From Lasiosphaeris hirsuta (lineage: Eukaryota > Ascomycota > Sordariomycetes > Sordariales > Lasiosphaeriaceae), in contig JAUKUA010000004.1 in the NCBI GenBank assembly GCA_030549175.1, positions 1,054,001 through 1,118,000 on the forward strand: 64,000 nucleotides of DNA. The letters are read 5' to 3'. The notes under the pieces are model-generated. The model saw only the letters and a list, made by a program, of their open reading frames with translations, was not told where the DNA came from and did not search any database. Of the stretch, positions 24,178 through 36,623 are shown piece by piece (the first letter of the stretch is position 1; every line of letters begins with the position of its first letter). The position numbers and the translations under genes are program-made.

Positions 24178-25203
24178 ATGGCGCCCTCCCTCGAGGAGCT
24201 CGAGGCCGTCCAAGACGTGCTTGCCAACCCTCTCAAGCAAAAGCCGCAACTTGTTGCCCCCGAGCCCGAGCACTGCCCAGGCCCCGAATCCGAACAAGCC
24301 GGTGTCGCCGACTCGTGCGCGGGTTGTCCGAACCAAAAAATATGCGCCGCCGCCCCCAAGGGCCCGGATCCCGATATCCCGGTCATCACAGCGCGACTGG
24401 CGGGTGTGCGCCACAAGATCCTCATTCTGAGCGGCAAAGGTGGCGTTGGCAAGAGCACATTCACGTGTCTACTAGCGCATGCCTTCGCGACAAACCCCGA
24501 CACCACGGTGGGTGTTATGGATACCGATATTTGCGGACCGAGTATCCCCAAAATGCTGGGAGTCGAGTCCGAGACGATTCATGTCAGCAGTGCGGGTTGG
24601 TCCCCGGCTTGGGCGATGGATAACCTGGCGGTTATGTCGATCCAGTTCATGCTGCCGAACCGCGACGATGCTATCATCTGGCGCGGGCCGAAGAAGAATG
24701 GGCTGATCAAGCAGTTTCTCAAGGATGTCGAGTGGGGAGACCTGGACTTCCTGCTGGTTGATACTCCGCCCGGCACCAGCGATGAGCATCTAAGTGTGAA
24801 CACATTCCTCAAGGAGAGCGGGATCGACGGGGCTGTCATGGTGACGACGCCGCAGGAGGTGTCTCTGCTTGACGTGCGCAAGGAGATTGACTTTTGCCGC
24901 AAGGCGGGCATACGCATCCTAGGCTTAGTCGAGAACATGTCGGCTTTTGTTTGTCCCAAGTGTAAACACGCCAGCGAGATCTTCCGCGCCACTACGGGCG
25001 GCGGCAGGGCGCTGGCGCAAGAGACGGGAATACATTTCCTGGGGTCCGTACCGCTTGATCCAAGGATTGGGATGGCGTGCGACTATGGTGAGAGCTTCTT
25101 TGACTCATTCCCGGATAGCCCGGCATGCGCAGCTCTCAAGGGGGTGGTGAGAGAGTTGGCGGTCCAAGTTGGGCTAGATGGGAAGGATATCATGCTCGAA
25201 TAA
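24178..25203 (+). CDS. nbp35: Cytosolic Fe-S cluster scaffold P-loop NTPase NBP35
   Basis: Single exon, 341 residues from the ATG at 24178 (context GCCATGG). The N-terminal [4Fe-4S] motif is complete: Cys-X13-Cys-X2-Cys-X5-Cys between CPGPESEQ and CPNQKIC. Then come the deviant Walker [34 protein letters not shown] and, near the C terminus, CPKC (the Cys-X2-Cys that bridges clusters between subunits). Nbp35 with Cfd1 assembles Fe-S clusters for cytosolic and nuclear apoproteins (CIA pathway). The N-terminal Cys motif separates it from Cfd1, which lacks it. Its 3' end faces the GMF gene 211 bp away. Confidence 0.95.
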   Translation: MAPSLEELEAVQDVLANPLKQKPQLVAPEPEHCPGPESEQAGVADSCAGCPNQKICAAAPKGPDPDIPVITARLAGVRHKILILSGKGGVGKSTFTCLLAHAFATNPDTTVGVMDTDICGPSIPKMLGVESETIHVSSAGWSPAWAMDNLAVMSIQFMLPNRDDAIIWRGPKKNGLIKQFLKDVEWGDLDFLLVDTPPGTSDEHLSVNTFLKESGIDGAVMVTTPQEVSLLDVRKEIDFCRKAGIRILGLVENMSAFVCPKCKHASEIFRATTGGGRALAQETGIHFLGSVPLDPRIGMACDYGESFFDSFPDSPACAALKGVVRELAVQVGLDGKDIMLE

Positions 25204-25414
25204 CGAAACGGAAATGAAGTAAAATGAAGAGAAAATTAGAGAAGAATAATGATAATAGACCGTGACGGGGCCGCCCACCCCTAGGTTGTAACTACTTAGT
25301 TATATATATGAAAGAGATGCCATCAAGTCATACCGGGCGGCCTGCCCGTCTGCTGCCGCTCTCCCGTGACTCCATATCTCTATCCTTCGACTCCAGACCG
25401 GACTGAAGTTCCAA

Positions 25415-26105
25415 TCAAGCAGCGCCCAACGTCGAGGGGATGTCTTCGAGGTCTTCGGCCGACTCGATATCGATGATTTTGGTCACCTCGCTGGTATTGC
25501 GCATCAGTTCCTTGGCGCCGGCGTATAGCATACGAAGCGCGCTGTTACACGTCGTTGGCATATAGAAGAGCATCACGTAGGGGACCGATAGACGGCCAGA
25601 AGGCTATAGGTTGCCGTTAGTAAATGGTAAGGTGGTCAGGACGGCGTGTATGCGAAAGAGGGCTGGCGAGGGGAGGACACACGAGGGTCAAAGGGTAGCT
25701 CAGGAGAACGAAGCGCGGCGAGTGGTCGGGGAGGTCATCGCCGATCTCCTCGAGCGTCTTGTACACGGTCTTCTCCTCGTCTTGGCGGATCTCCTTGGTC
25801 ACCTTATCGATGAAGTCTATAGCGTAGGGGGCAGCGTCAGCAGCGACACGAGTGGTCAAAGCAACGAGGTGCATCTCCGAGAGACGTACATACAAATGAC
25901 AGCTTGGGGATCGTTGGACCTCGAAGTCCCAAGGCGAAACTTGCGCAGGTGGTCTTTGGTCTCTTGCGAGAAGGTATAAAGTCTCGACTCGGCCGCCTAG
26001 AGTTAGAGCTATGTGTTAGATTCAACCGTTGGGAACCTTGGAGGGGGGAGAATGGAAGCTATGGTGCTCAGGTACTAGGCAGGGGTCGTAGATGTAGCTC
26101 ACCAT
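25415..26105 (-). CDS. Glia maturation factor (ADF-H domain, Arp2/3 regulator)
   Basis: Four coding exons, 26105-26103, 25996-25894, 25816-25683 and 25603-25415, give 142 residues, the exact length usual for GMF. Motifs in order: AESRLYTFSQETKDHLRKFR, AVIYFIDKVTKEIRQDEEKT, ADF-H core DDLPDHSPRFVLLSYPLTL, SGRLSVPYVMLFYMPTTCN, MLYAGAKELM. GMF (yeast Aim7) binds Arp2/3 and dissociates actin branches without binding actin monomers. The first coding exon is only the ATG, followed at once by GTGAGC; a 106-nt intron then leads to GCGGCCGAG. Introns are 106, 77 and 79 nt. It is divergent from the molybdopterin-binding gene, whose ATG is 445 bp away. Confidence 0.9.
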
Positions 26106-26550
26106 TGTTGGAGACTAAGTTACTAGTTTTCGGATAACGCTTTGGGAGGTGAGAAATCGCTCAATCCATTTACTTCTCTCTTCGGAAAGTCGAACGAAAA
26201 TAAGTAAAATGGAGGTCTAAAAGTGTCGCGACTGTAGGTAAGGTTGTTCAGGGAGGAGGGGTAGGTCTTGGTGGCCTAAAATGGCCCTCATTGCGCCGTC
26301 GGCCCCGCCGCGCTTGGTGACAGCCCATGCCCAGCTTTTGGGGCTGTCCAGCTGACGTGTTTGTGACTCCCGCATCCGCGTCCTTCAACTTCATCTTTCA
26401 TCCTGCTGTTTTCTCAAGACTGGGGAAACTTCACATCATTAGTTGTGCTGGCAAACTTCATTATCACAGTTGATTGGCTGCTGCGTCTATTTGGGTCTGT
26501 TGTTAGCGTACTCCACTGAAAGCTCTCGCACGCAATCGAGGAAGTCTGCA
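26106..26550. promoter_or_regulatory. Divergent promoter GMF / molybdopterin-binding gene
   Basis: 445 bp between the two ATGs; shared promoter region, no further feature recognised. Confidence 0.6.
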
Positions 26551-27953
26551 ATGCACTTGCATCTCTCTCAAGTAGCACGCCATCTCTCACGGCCTCGTCC
26601 CAGTCTTCCCCATCCATCTGCTGCGGCATTCAGTCGAGCCCCGTACGCAAAGTCCGCCATGACTTCGGCAGCTACGGCCGACGAGCGCGGCTCAAGGGCG
26701 ATCCATACGGCAGCATGCCTGGTCATTGGAGACGAGGTTCTGGGCGGGAAGGCAGGTTTGAGAGACAATGTGTAACACCTGACCGTTAAAAGCCGGCACT
26801 GACATCCGGATTGCATATAGACAAAAGACGTGAGCCCGTTTCAGGTCTCAGGAAGCCAAACGTGTACTTGAAACTGACGTTCAAGAGTAGACAAACTCGA
26901 ATTTCATGGCTGGATGGTGCTTCAATCAGGGGATAGTGTGTTACCTCACATCCAGAGGAACGCGATGACCGGTTACTGAATGGGCGTGAATCAGAGTCTG
27001 AAGCGCATCGAAGTTATCCAGGACGATGAACCCGAGATCATTGAAGCCGTTCGCAGGATGAGCGAACGCTACGACTTCGTGGTCACCAGGTAGGAGCGAC
27101 TGGCAACAGCGAGATGATGCACCATTGCTAATAATGCATGCTCCCAGTGGTGGAATCGGGCCTACGTGAGGCCCCTTCCGTTCATTGGATAAAACGTATC
27201 AAACTGAACGAGTCATAGGCACGACGACATCACCTACAAGTCAATAGCCAAAGCATTCGGGTTACCATTGACTCTCCATCAAGAGGCATATGCGCTCATG
27301 AGGAAGCTGTCCAAGCCCCATCCTGGACAGCCGAACTTTAGCTGGGATGAGGACTCGGCCGCTCTGCGGGCCAAGCTCCGTATGGTGGAGCTGCCCACGG
27401 ACTCGGACCGGGACCTAGAGAAGCAGGTGCTCTTCCCCTGTCCCGACCTCTGGGTCCCGGTGTCCGTGGTAAACGGCAATGTTCACATCCTGCCCGGCGT
27501 CCCCCGATTGTGTAATCCTCCGTCTGTGCGATTCCCTCAACGCAACCCGACTGACCATTGGTAGTTACAAGCTTATTGGATGGCCTCAAACCCTTCATAG
27601 CCCCTCGACTCACTGATCCGGACGGCAAGGGTACTGTCCGAGTTATCATCTCAACGCCGCTACCCGAGAGTGCTGTTGCTGAATATCTGACCGGGCTCGC
27701 CGATAGGGTCGAGTCAAAAGGGGTCAAGGTGGGGAGCTATCCAAGATGGGGCAAGAAGAGAAACACGGTGACATTGGTGGGAAAGTAAGCTGCTCCCTTT
27801 CCTCCAATCTTGTAGAGATGGGAGCTTACTAAATTGCCACGCAGGGACAGGGCGTTCCTGGATGCCATCGCACCAGAGGTTGTCCACAATGTCAAGGGCC
27901 GCATCATTACTGTTGAGGGTGAAGATGATGATCTACCTGCTGCTGAGCTCTGA
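26551..27953 (+). CDS. Molybdopterin-binding (MoCF/FAD-synthase N-terminal-like) domain protein
   Basis: Eight exons join in phase to 329 residues: 26551-26751, 26821-26829, 26892-26936, 26995-27089, 27148-27165, 27219-27511, 27565-27784, 27845-27953. The rebuilt core reads [43 protein letters not shown], then MSERYDFVVTSGGIGPTHDD, WVPVSVVNGNVHILPGVPR, and VGSYPRWGKKRNTVTLVGK. This is the fungal molybdopterin-binding family related to the N-terminal half of human FAD synthase; a hydrolase role on FAD or nucleotides is suspected, not shown. The Arg/Ser-rich N terminus looks like a mitochondrial presequence. Exons 2 and 5 are only 9 and 18 nt, and intron 1 must use a GC donor (GCAGGT), as no GT donor keeps the frame. 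Confidence 0.8.
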
Positions 27954-30900
27954 GTTCGGGCCGCCCGGTTTTGACGCATTTCGGAGGACCCCCACGGTTG
28001 CGGGAGTTTCCAAGAGGGCCAAGGGACGAATCCGGTGGTTGGCACTACAGCCTCCCTGCAATACGCAAGTGGCCTGTAACCACACTCCGTTATCATTTCC
28101 ATCCATTCATGATGTGACACCTTCAAAGGTAGAACATTACAATTGGAATGCGCCTGGCTTAAGGCAAGGAAGCCGTGGCTCTCCAGGCCACGACGCGACT
28201 TTTCGCAGCTGACCTTTGGGTGCGATAGTGTGCTCAGGGATGGCAAAAGAACCACCCACTTTCAGATAAAATTGAGGTCCGGAACTAACTGGCACAAGCA
28301 CTCCGGAGCCTGCTGGCTTCCCACACAATTAAAGAGGCAATATTAGAGAAAATGACGAGACATGACCCCTCTTCTCCTCACGCCGCAGCTAAGCAAGCCA
28401 CCTGCGATTATCCGCCTTTGTGTTGTTCTGCAGTGCTTCTAGAAGAGCATGGTTGGCGTTGATAGCGGCAACGCCACAGAGTGTGAGGTAACTTGTTCTG
28501 GGTTTCTTTGTGGCCCCCCCTTTCTTTCAATTGCCACATCCTACTAGCGTACAGGCGTGTGAAGACTGTGCAGTTTGTCTGTAACTTCCAGAATATTTCT
28601 CAAAGGGGCCTTGTTTGGTATCTTTGAGCTTCTCTTCATGCACCTTTTTGATGGGTAGAGGGTTGTGTTGGATTCTGATGGTTGAGATGTACTGGGGTGC
28701 TTGAGCAGCATGGCCAGCCCAAAAGCCTGCCTGAAAGAGGGTCAGTGGCTGCGTGGTATATGCAAAGCACAAACACATTTCAGGGATTGAGAGTGGGAGA
28801 GGAGGTCGTGGGAGAGCGATGGAATGTCGGTCGACCTGTGAAGAGTTTCTATCCGTAGACGAATCGCGACTTGCTAGCTCCCAAGTTACCACAAGTATCT
28901 CATAATATAGATCCGACGATAGCGAGTATATTGCGGCGTAGGTCACTCGTTGCTACATCTTCCCAGGAAGCTGGTAAATGGCCAGTCCTGCGCGGGTCGT
29001 CCCCTGCAATTCACAGCGCCTCTCTAGTGCATGCTTAGTCTTAGTTAAGCTACGAGATGCATGTGTTCATCGACAGCAACAGACCCCCCTCCCCCGCCTC
29101 CCTTATCTCTCACCAACGCCAGACTTTTTTTTTTTCTCGAATAGTTTGACTCACTCCATAGCCCCAAAGACACACAATAAAGGTTGAACCCAAAACTTAC
29201 AATGGCACTTGGGCGATCCGGACTACAGGGTAGTCCCTGAAATCCAACGTCGCGTGTCTACCTTCGGTCATCATGAGAGAAGTCAAACCTGGATCATGGG
29301 CCGAACGGCGGGTGAGCAAGGCAAAATGCGGGGGAGCTTCCGTCCGTTCATCCTGCTGCCTCCCCTGCTCACTCAAGGGAAACATCGCGGGTTATAAAGG
29401 CCTCGCTGCGCAACACTACCGATCGATGGATGCAAGCTTCTCACCGCATGGGTGCGCAATGTGAAAGGCCAATAGCAAACATCCTGCCGCTGCGGCATGG
29501 CCCATCCCAGCGATCCGGGAGTCGGTGAGGTAGGACAGAGCGGAAGGAGAGTTTGGGCGTGGCTCCTTTGACCTCTTTTTCCTTGCACGGGGATATCAAA
29601 GAACTCCCCGGCCGGAGTGCAGTTGTGGCGCAGACGGGAAACCCACGACTGAAAGGGGTCGAGCGCAGGCTCTCCTGTCGAGGGATGAATGGTGGATGGT
29701 GGGTGGATGGGTGGATGGGTGCGATCCCTGAGCCCCTTTTAAATGGTTGTGGTGCCATCCACATTCATCACACGTGCTTTGAGGTCCCTGTGCGGAACCA
29801 GGACGATCAACGGGGACAAGATGAAAAAGAAAGGTCAATGGTTGGACAGCGCTGCCCTGATCTGCATGCCTAGTTCAGTCCGCCTGCCGATGGTGTTCGT
29901 GCCGGGCAGCGGGCGGGCGAGCATCGAGATGAGCCAGTAGAAGCCAGCGAAACACTCAGCCAGACCAGAGGTGCTGTACTCACATACACTACAGGTACGA
30001 TCGAATCTGACACGCCAGCGAATCAGGAGCGCGAGTGCTTACGCAGCAGACAAGACTTGGGAGAAATATGGCCATTAGCCGCCCAGGAGGGGATCCATGG
30101 ACCAAGACGGTGGCTCGACGAGTCTGATAAAGACAATAAACGCTCACATTGCGTGGCTAGCGCTTTGGACGGAACTAACGGCGAGCAAGGGCGATGTGAG
30201 TTTCGTGGCGTCGAGACGGTCTTTGTGTGTTTTGGCAAAAGTACACCGGCGGCCAAACAGCCTGAAACTTGCTGGTTTATTCTCGCTTCAGTTGTCGCCG
30301 TTTCTCGCTTTCGCCTTGTCTGGGGTTCACATCTCTACGCCTGAGAGCCAGAGGACTGGGACGGGATAGGGTAGCCCCGTGTATTCGTGTTACGAGCGGT
30401 CTTTACTTGTGCTGTAACGGCCGCTTTCGCTCCTACTTGCCGTAAAGTCAATGCTAAGTCGGTGGTTGCAGGTGCGCCGAGGCCAAAGCAGGATCATATG
30501 TACCTAGGTGGAATCGCAATCGCACAGTGCGGTGACACATAGCATGACCGCTGTAACGCATATCACATGCTGTAGCTTGTGGACCGCCTGCTGCGCGCTA
30601 TGTCCAAAGGGCAGCAGATGCTCCAATGTAACAGGACAAAGCAGAACATGACATGTAAGACACCAGCACCAAAGCAACGCTGCGGCGCCTTGCTGCGTGT
30701 GGAGGGGAGTCGTAACCGAAGCCGACCTGATCAGGTAGCTTCGGTCTTTGTTGGTCTACGAGCCTTCATAGACGGTCGCCCAGCCCGGGTTTGCTCAGCC
30801 CTATGCCGCTCCAGCTGGAGCAGCTTGGGGTGGCTTCGAGCAATAGGACTCCAGAGCCGGTGGATTCCAAGAGCGCGATACTACTCAACTCTTACACCCT

Positions 30901-32180
30901 CTGCACCATGGCTCGGGAGTCAACCGCTCCTGCATCAAGCCTATCGCACCCGACGCCCGTTGCGCGCAATCAGTGGCGCCTTGACCACACAGCGCAGTCA
31001 GCCCCAGCAGAGACACACCTCACACATATACATATCCATACCTTCGATCCATCACACATACGGATGCCCCTGTGTCCGCGGATATCGACATTGTGTGACA
31101 GATAGATGAATGCTACCCACTGAACCATTCATTGTTCATGGATATTCTGTTGTCGATCTGATACTGCTGTGCTCGACAGCACAGGGAGTGCTCCCCAGTG
31201 GTGCGGGTCTCTCAGTCTGCGGTGCTCAGATCCCATCACCAGGGCCCAGGACATGGGGTCCCCATCTATCCTCCATCTGGAAGGGTGGAGACGTGATGGC
31301 GTCGATTCGTCAGTTGTCAATAGTGAAATCGAGTGCGTGTGCGAGGGCGCCAGGCAGGAATATGACAAGATAGTCAGTCCTTCAGGAGATGGGCAGCCCG
31401 GATTTATATGTGCCATCGAGTTCCATTAGTCGCCACAGTGTGAGAGTGTCAAAGTACCAAAGCACCTAAAGAACCAATCTGGTAGTGGGTCATGGCCCAG
31501 ATGAGGCCCAGGTTCCAAAAGGGACGAGGACATCCTGATGGGGGGGGGGGGAGGGGGCATGTACCCCCGTACCGTGCCATGGGGCTCCCACACACAATTC
31601 GCCAATCAGAATGGGGGTGCGTCCGTGGTTGCTCCATGGGAAGGCACACGGACCCCTTTGCTCGCTCTCCTGCAAGCCTGCTGCTGCTCCTCTGCACCTC
31701 TAGATTCACTTCGCTGTCCCCGTCCACTGCCTGCAGCTCTTCTAAAACCGCCCGCAATAGCCCACACCTTTTCGAAAAATCACTTTTTTTTTCTTCCGCA
31801 TCCGCCTACCTAACCTTTGTCCCGGCCGGTTGATTGCTGGGTCATCGCCAGTCCGATACGCTCTGACGCCGTCCCCGCGAACTCGCCAACTCTACCAAAA
31901 AGTAGGTGGCTCCTGCTCTTACGAACGAACCAGAAATCCCATCGCCGATCCCTGCTTGGAAAGCCGTCGTTCTCGTTCTCGTCTTCATCTCGCAACCACC
32001 GCGATTCTTGTTTTGAAATTCCCGACGACCCTTGACCCAACCTCCCGGGGATCCCCTTCCAAGAACCCCGACCGACGTCCTGACTCCGTCGCCAAGCGAC
32101 CGTTGTCCCCAATTTCGCCATCCCATCAACTCTCGTCCTGAGACTGCAGTCGAAACCTCGTGCTCCTATCTCTCGACGCG
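27954..32180. other. Gene-poor spacer of 4.2 kb with Ras leader at its right end
   Basis: No coding frame with a recognisable domain on either strand. Notable simple tracts are G-rich DNA at 31541-31558 and a T run at 31785-31794. The last few hundred bases are C/T-rich, as in fungal promoters and leaders of strongly expressed genes. No tRNA or transposon is visible. Confidence 0.5.
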
Positions 32181-33018
32181 ATGGCTTCTAAGGTTCGTTC
32201 CAATTCACCCGCCTGGCAATTGCCTGTCGCCCTTCCGTCTGGCCGCCGAATCTCTGACTGGTTTTCTTTGTTGCAGTTTACGAGAGAATACAAGCTGGTG
32301 GTGGTTGGCGGCGGTGGCGTGGGCAAATCTTGCCTCACGATCCAGCTCATCCAAGCCCACTTCGTCGACGAGTATGACCCGACAATCGAGGGTGCGCACT
32401 CCAATTCTCAATGTCGCTGCATCCCAAGCTGACTTGTTCTCCAGATTCATACCGGAAGCAATGTGTTATCGACGATGAGGTAGCGTTGCTCGATGTCCTA
32501 GACACAGCTGGCCAAGAAGAGTACTCGGCAATGCGCGAGCAGTATATGCGCACCGGCGAAGGCTTCCTCCTTGTCTACTCTATCACATCGCGCGAGAGCT
32601 TCGAGGAAATCACAACGTTTCAGCAGCAAATCCTGCGAGTGAAGGACAAGGACTACTTCCCAATGGTCGTGGTCGGAAACAAGTGCGATCTGGAGCATGA
32701 GCGGCGGGTGACATACAACGGTACGTCTATGTCTTACATCACTACTATTCTATTGCATCTATGCTCACGTCCGTTACAGAGGGTAAGGCGCTCGCAGAGT
32801 CATTTGGTTGCAAGTTCCTCGAGACGTCGGCCAAGACGACGATGAACGTGGAGAAGGCTTTCTACGATACGGTCCGAGAAATCCGAAAGTACAATCGCGA
32901 GATGGCAGGTTACTCGAGAGGCAGCGGCATGTCTAATAACGGCGGTCCCATCGGCAAGCTAGAGGTTGGCGACGATGACACGCAAGCGGGCTGCTGCTCC
33001 AAGTGTGTGTTGATGTGA
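32181..33018 (+). CDS. ras1: Ras small GTPase (Ras1-type)
   Basis: Four exons, 32181-32192, 32277-32391, 32445-32720 and 32780-33018, give 213 residues. All G motifs are intact: P-loop GGGGVGKS (residues 14-21), effector loop EYDPTIEDSYRKQ (across intron 2), [15 protein letters not shown] and ETSAK. The tail ends GCCSKCVLM: a CaaX box for prenylation with neighbouring Cys that can be palmitoylated, so it acts at membranes. Fungal Ras1 feeds adenylate cyclase and MAPK signalling in growth polarity, conidiation and morphogenesis. The first exon codes for only four residues (MASK). No activating change (G12, Q61 equivalents) is seen. Confidence 0.96.
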
Positions 33019-34561
33019 GTGGGGAGAAGGTGGCAAGAGCCGGCCCCGAGGCGAAGCCAACTGGATTGTGTTACGACACAAGAGGAGCGGGGGTGTGCTG
33101 GCGAGTGGTAGCAGACGAGCCCAACGCTGGAGATGTGGTGTGCGGGAACCATGTGAAGTGAGACATGGCAGGGGTGGGGGAACGAGAGGGGCGGATATAT
33201 GTCGAGGGTGAGACATCTGTGCATCTGTCTGGGAGTTGAAGTCACTATTCGGGCACTTGATGCCGACTCGACGGTTGCCGGCATCCCCGGGCGAAGGACG
33301 ACTGCAGGTCTGCTACCTGTCGAGCATGGGCATATTTGTGGCGGTGGCCTTGTCCTCTGAGAAATGTGGAAGAGCGGCCAAATGCAAGCCCCTCCCCCCA
33401 TCCCAGTGCCCATATTGCCGTCTTCTCTTTGGGAGTTATTTGAACTAAACATGGGTTCCTATATTGGTTCTTCTCAGACTTGTAATTCCCTTCTCTTTTT
33501 TTGCAGTCTCTTCTCTTTTTTTTGCAGTCTCATGTCTCACGGCAGTCAGTGTTTCTCAGTTCAGTTTGAGGGAAAAAGGTCCATATTTTTTTGTCTGTTA
33601 GATATCGCCGTGGTGATCTCACGGCTTTTGTTTGTCGATGGTGGTTTATGGATGTATTCATCGACTAATGACTACTATGTGTCACAACCTGTTCCAAGAA
33701 GCTATTCACGGATGGAGGCTCATGTCCCATTGGGAAGCATATCCTGTTTATCTCATTCCCTCACCCACCAACCACCCATACATGCCAGAGAAGCGATAGA
33801 TTAAGAGATCATAACATACTCTTTCCTATACAGCCCCTGTTATAGTAAGCACCCTGACCACCTAGTACATGGGTCTTAGTCTCCATCCGTGTACTACTCC
33901 AAAGGGGCGGGTGGGTTGCACAGATGGTTCAGCCCGGAGGGATTCCAACGCTCTCTCCAGCGTGCCGCCTCCTTAACATGGAGGTAGCCTGCCGTAAGTG
34001 GTGTAACTATCACAAAACTGAAACAGAGGTTGTTGCCATGCTTGTGGCGTAGTGCGTTGCTGTGTTTGAGCAGCAAGATGTCAAGTCAAAGTCCTTGGTG
34101 TTTGCATTTGTGAATAAGCAGCCTTCATCCATAGCCCCCTTTTGAGCATCCCACTTTGACCGCGATGCGGTGCGGCGCGGCTAGACGCGGGAGGATAGCC
34201 CGACCTCCACTTCAACGGCCACAAGCGAACCCGTATCCCGGGTCCGGGGGCAGGAGGTCGTTGCGTGGCGCCGCCGCCGCGTGTGAACTTGTTTGAAACG
34301 GTGTGTGTCTAGCCTAAGGCACAGGGGACCCAAACTTAACTTTGAGAACGTGGAGCCCAAACAAACTTGTTTCTCCCGCACCAAAATCCACCTCGCCTGC
34401 ATTGCACTAAACCCCAGCACGACAAAGACGACTTAGTGGTCGCCCGTGAGGGAGCTCCCCTCCACAACAGCCGTTGCTATCTGGCTCCGCTGCCCACCCA
34501 CCCTTCCGCTCACAGCGACCGGCCCCAACCCGGGCCCGGGACCCACCCGACGTCCAAAACC
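33019..34561. other. Intergenic between Ras and OTU-like gene
   Basis: About 1.5 kb. The first part is the Ras 3' flank, with T-rich tracts near 33495-33525. No coding feature recognised. Confidence 0.55.
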
Positions 34562-35136
34562 ATGGCCGACTCCCCGACCGAAACCAAAACGAACCACCCC
34601 CCCCTCCGTCTCACGCAACCGACATCCTCCTCACCCCGCTTGCCGCCCTCCCCCGCGGCCGCGCTTACCTCGTCGCGCGCAACCGCTTCTGGGCCGCCTT
34701 CCCGCGCGGCGCGTACCGCCGCCTGCCCACGCCCGGGACCGACCTTGAGTGCGCGTTCCACGCATTGCGCATCAGCATGGCGCACCAGGCCCCGTCTCTG
34801 CCCGTCCCGACGCTGGAGGAGCTGCGGGGGGTGTTCTTCGGCGGGGCGGTAGCCGGGGAGAATGCGACTGTGGGAATGGACAATGGGAATAATTTCAGTG
34901 TGGACCAGCTCGGGGCCGTGTTTGGGGAGTGGGGGGCGAGCAGGGGTTTGAGGTGTCAGCTGGGGTATGTCAGTGATGAGGGCAGGCCCGTCTTGATCAA
35001 CACGGCGGCGGTGACGGCGGGGGATGAGGACCCTGCAGTGGTGCGAATTTGGGTGTATAATGACGGGGCCTCGTTGAGGGGGTGGATGGGGCATTACGAG
35101 GGGATTGAGGCGGCTGAGGGGGAGGGGGAGGTGTAA
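34562..35136 (+). pseudogene. OTU-like cysteine protease domain protein, apparent frameshift
   Basis: The conserved part lies in the frame ending at the TAA before 35137. It reads LECAFHALRISM, VPTLEELRGVFFGG, NNFSVDQLGAVFGEWGASRG, VVRIWVYND, WMGHYEGI. Asp-X-X-Cys (34741-34752) and the late His-Tyr (about 35090) match the catalytic Cys and His blocks of OTU deubiquitinase-like proteins. That frame has no ATG before the Cys. The only well-placed start, ATG at 34562 (AACCATGG), is in another frame, and the two meet at a C8 run (34597-34604), where one more C would join them. Either the sequence lost a base (mutation or assembly error) or an unrecognised splice joins the frames. A start at the internal Met after the Cys would remove the active site. 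Confidence 0.6.
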
Positions 35137-35306
35137 TCAGTTGTCGCCTTTGACCTCTATGGTGGAGATACACCTGGTGAGTGATATACTTGTAGATTTC
35201 TAGTCCAACAGACTCGCTCACTCTCACGGCCTGTCACGATATTGCTCCCCTCTCCAGAATCGTCATTGTCTTACATTATTACAAATGCAACCGCACCAGG
35301 CGCAAC

Positions 35307-36623
35307 CTATCTCCCAACCCTCTCGTCTTCAATCTCCCTCCCCAGCTGCTCCAGTACCTGCTGCCGCGACTGCAGATGCGTCTCTAGCCCCTCCACTTGC
35401 TCCCGCACCGTCTGTAGATCCTCCGACACACTCTTCAGGCTGCCGCCCGCCCGGCTCTCGCCATTGCCCTCCTCCAGGTCGCGCAGCTCCTTGCGCTTGT
35501 AATCTAGTAGCTGCTCCAGCTCGCGCTTGACGAGGGCGGGTTTCGAGTCCCGCTTGCCGCCCGTCTTGCGCGTGGCCACCTCCTCCACCTTTGCCATCTT
35601 CTCCTCGAGATCCGCCAGCTGCTTCTTGAGCCGCACCTCCTCCCATTCGGCGTCAGTCTTGGCCGTGCTGAAGTCAGTCCCGGCCGCCTTGAATCCGCTC
35701 CGACCCAGGCGCGTTAGATACTGGTCGCCAAACTTGGCCTTGCGCCCCGTGCTTGTCTCATCGTCGGCCTTGGTAGCCCATCGTGACGCGGCCGCACCGC
35801 CCCGTTGGCTGTCAACCTGGTAGTCAATCTGGTTGCGCTCGAAGCTGCTGCGCAGAGAGGCTGGTACGGTGCGCGGGATCCGATAGCCTTCGTGTCGGTA
35901 GTTGAGGATGTGTAGGAAAGCGAGACAGGCATCCTTGTTGATAGATGAAGCGGCCGATGGGTTAATCAGGTTCCACGCGGATCGGATGTCGGTGTCGGGC
36001 ACGTCGAGGGATTCGTAGAGGTCTTCAAGGGAGGTGACTGTTTCAGCAAAGGTTAGCGGTGGTTGTCCCAATTCCGACAGAGGGCTGACGTACAAGCTAT
36101 CTCGCCCCGCATGTCTCTGTTCTCCTGGTAAATCTGCTCGTATTTCGCCTTATCGGCGGGGCTCATGTACCAGTCGAAACCGTTGTTCAGACCCGGCGAG
36201 TCCGGATCTTCCTCAACTTGCTCAAACTGTGGTGCCTTGCCCGTGAGCGCCCGGCTTGCTTGGACGAGATGGGCTTTGGATTCGGGAACGAGCCAGTCCG
36301 GCAGCGTCGTCGGGACGTCGGCCCATTCCTGTGCAGAAAGAGTCAGCCACGGTAGCGAAATATGAGGTACCGGGCGGACAAACCCCATTCAACAGGTCGA
36401 AAATGACTCTCATAGCGACGCAAAACTCCTCAAAGTCGAGGTTTCCATCGCCATCGACGTCGGCCAGGTCCCACACGCGCGCCAGCTGGTCATCCCGCAG
36501 ACCACTGTTCTTGAGCACCGGAGCCGCCATCTCGCCCGTCATGAACTTGCCGCCCTGTGTTTGCGTCGAGAAGATGTTCCAGTATGTCTCGATCTCCTGT
36601 GCCTCGATTCGTGGCGGCGCCAT
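35307..36623 (-). CDS. end3: Actin cytoskeleton-regulatory complex protein END3
   Basis: Three exons, 36623-36384, 36328-36094 and 36037-35307, give 401 residues, the normal END3 length. The start is in a strong context (CACCATGGCG). The EH domain opens the protein: [32 protein letters not shown] and the EF-hand loop [14 protein letters not shown] second EH-like region follows ([38 protein letters not shown]). The C terminus is a coiled coil ([18 protein letters not shown] and on). End3 links Pan1 and Sla1 in the early endocytic coat and promotes actin patch assembly. Introns are 55 and 56 nt. Confidence 0.95.

Noticed and set aside
34510..35094. Minus-strand frame opposite the OTU-like domain
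   Set aside because: Arg/Pro-rich shadow; the plus strand carries the conserved motifs.
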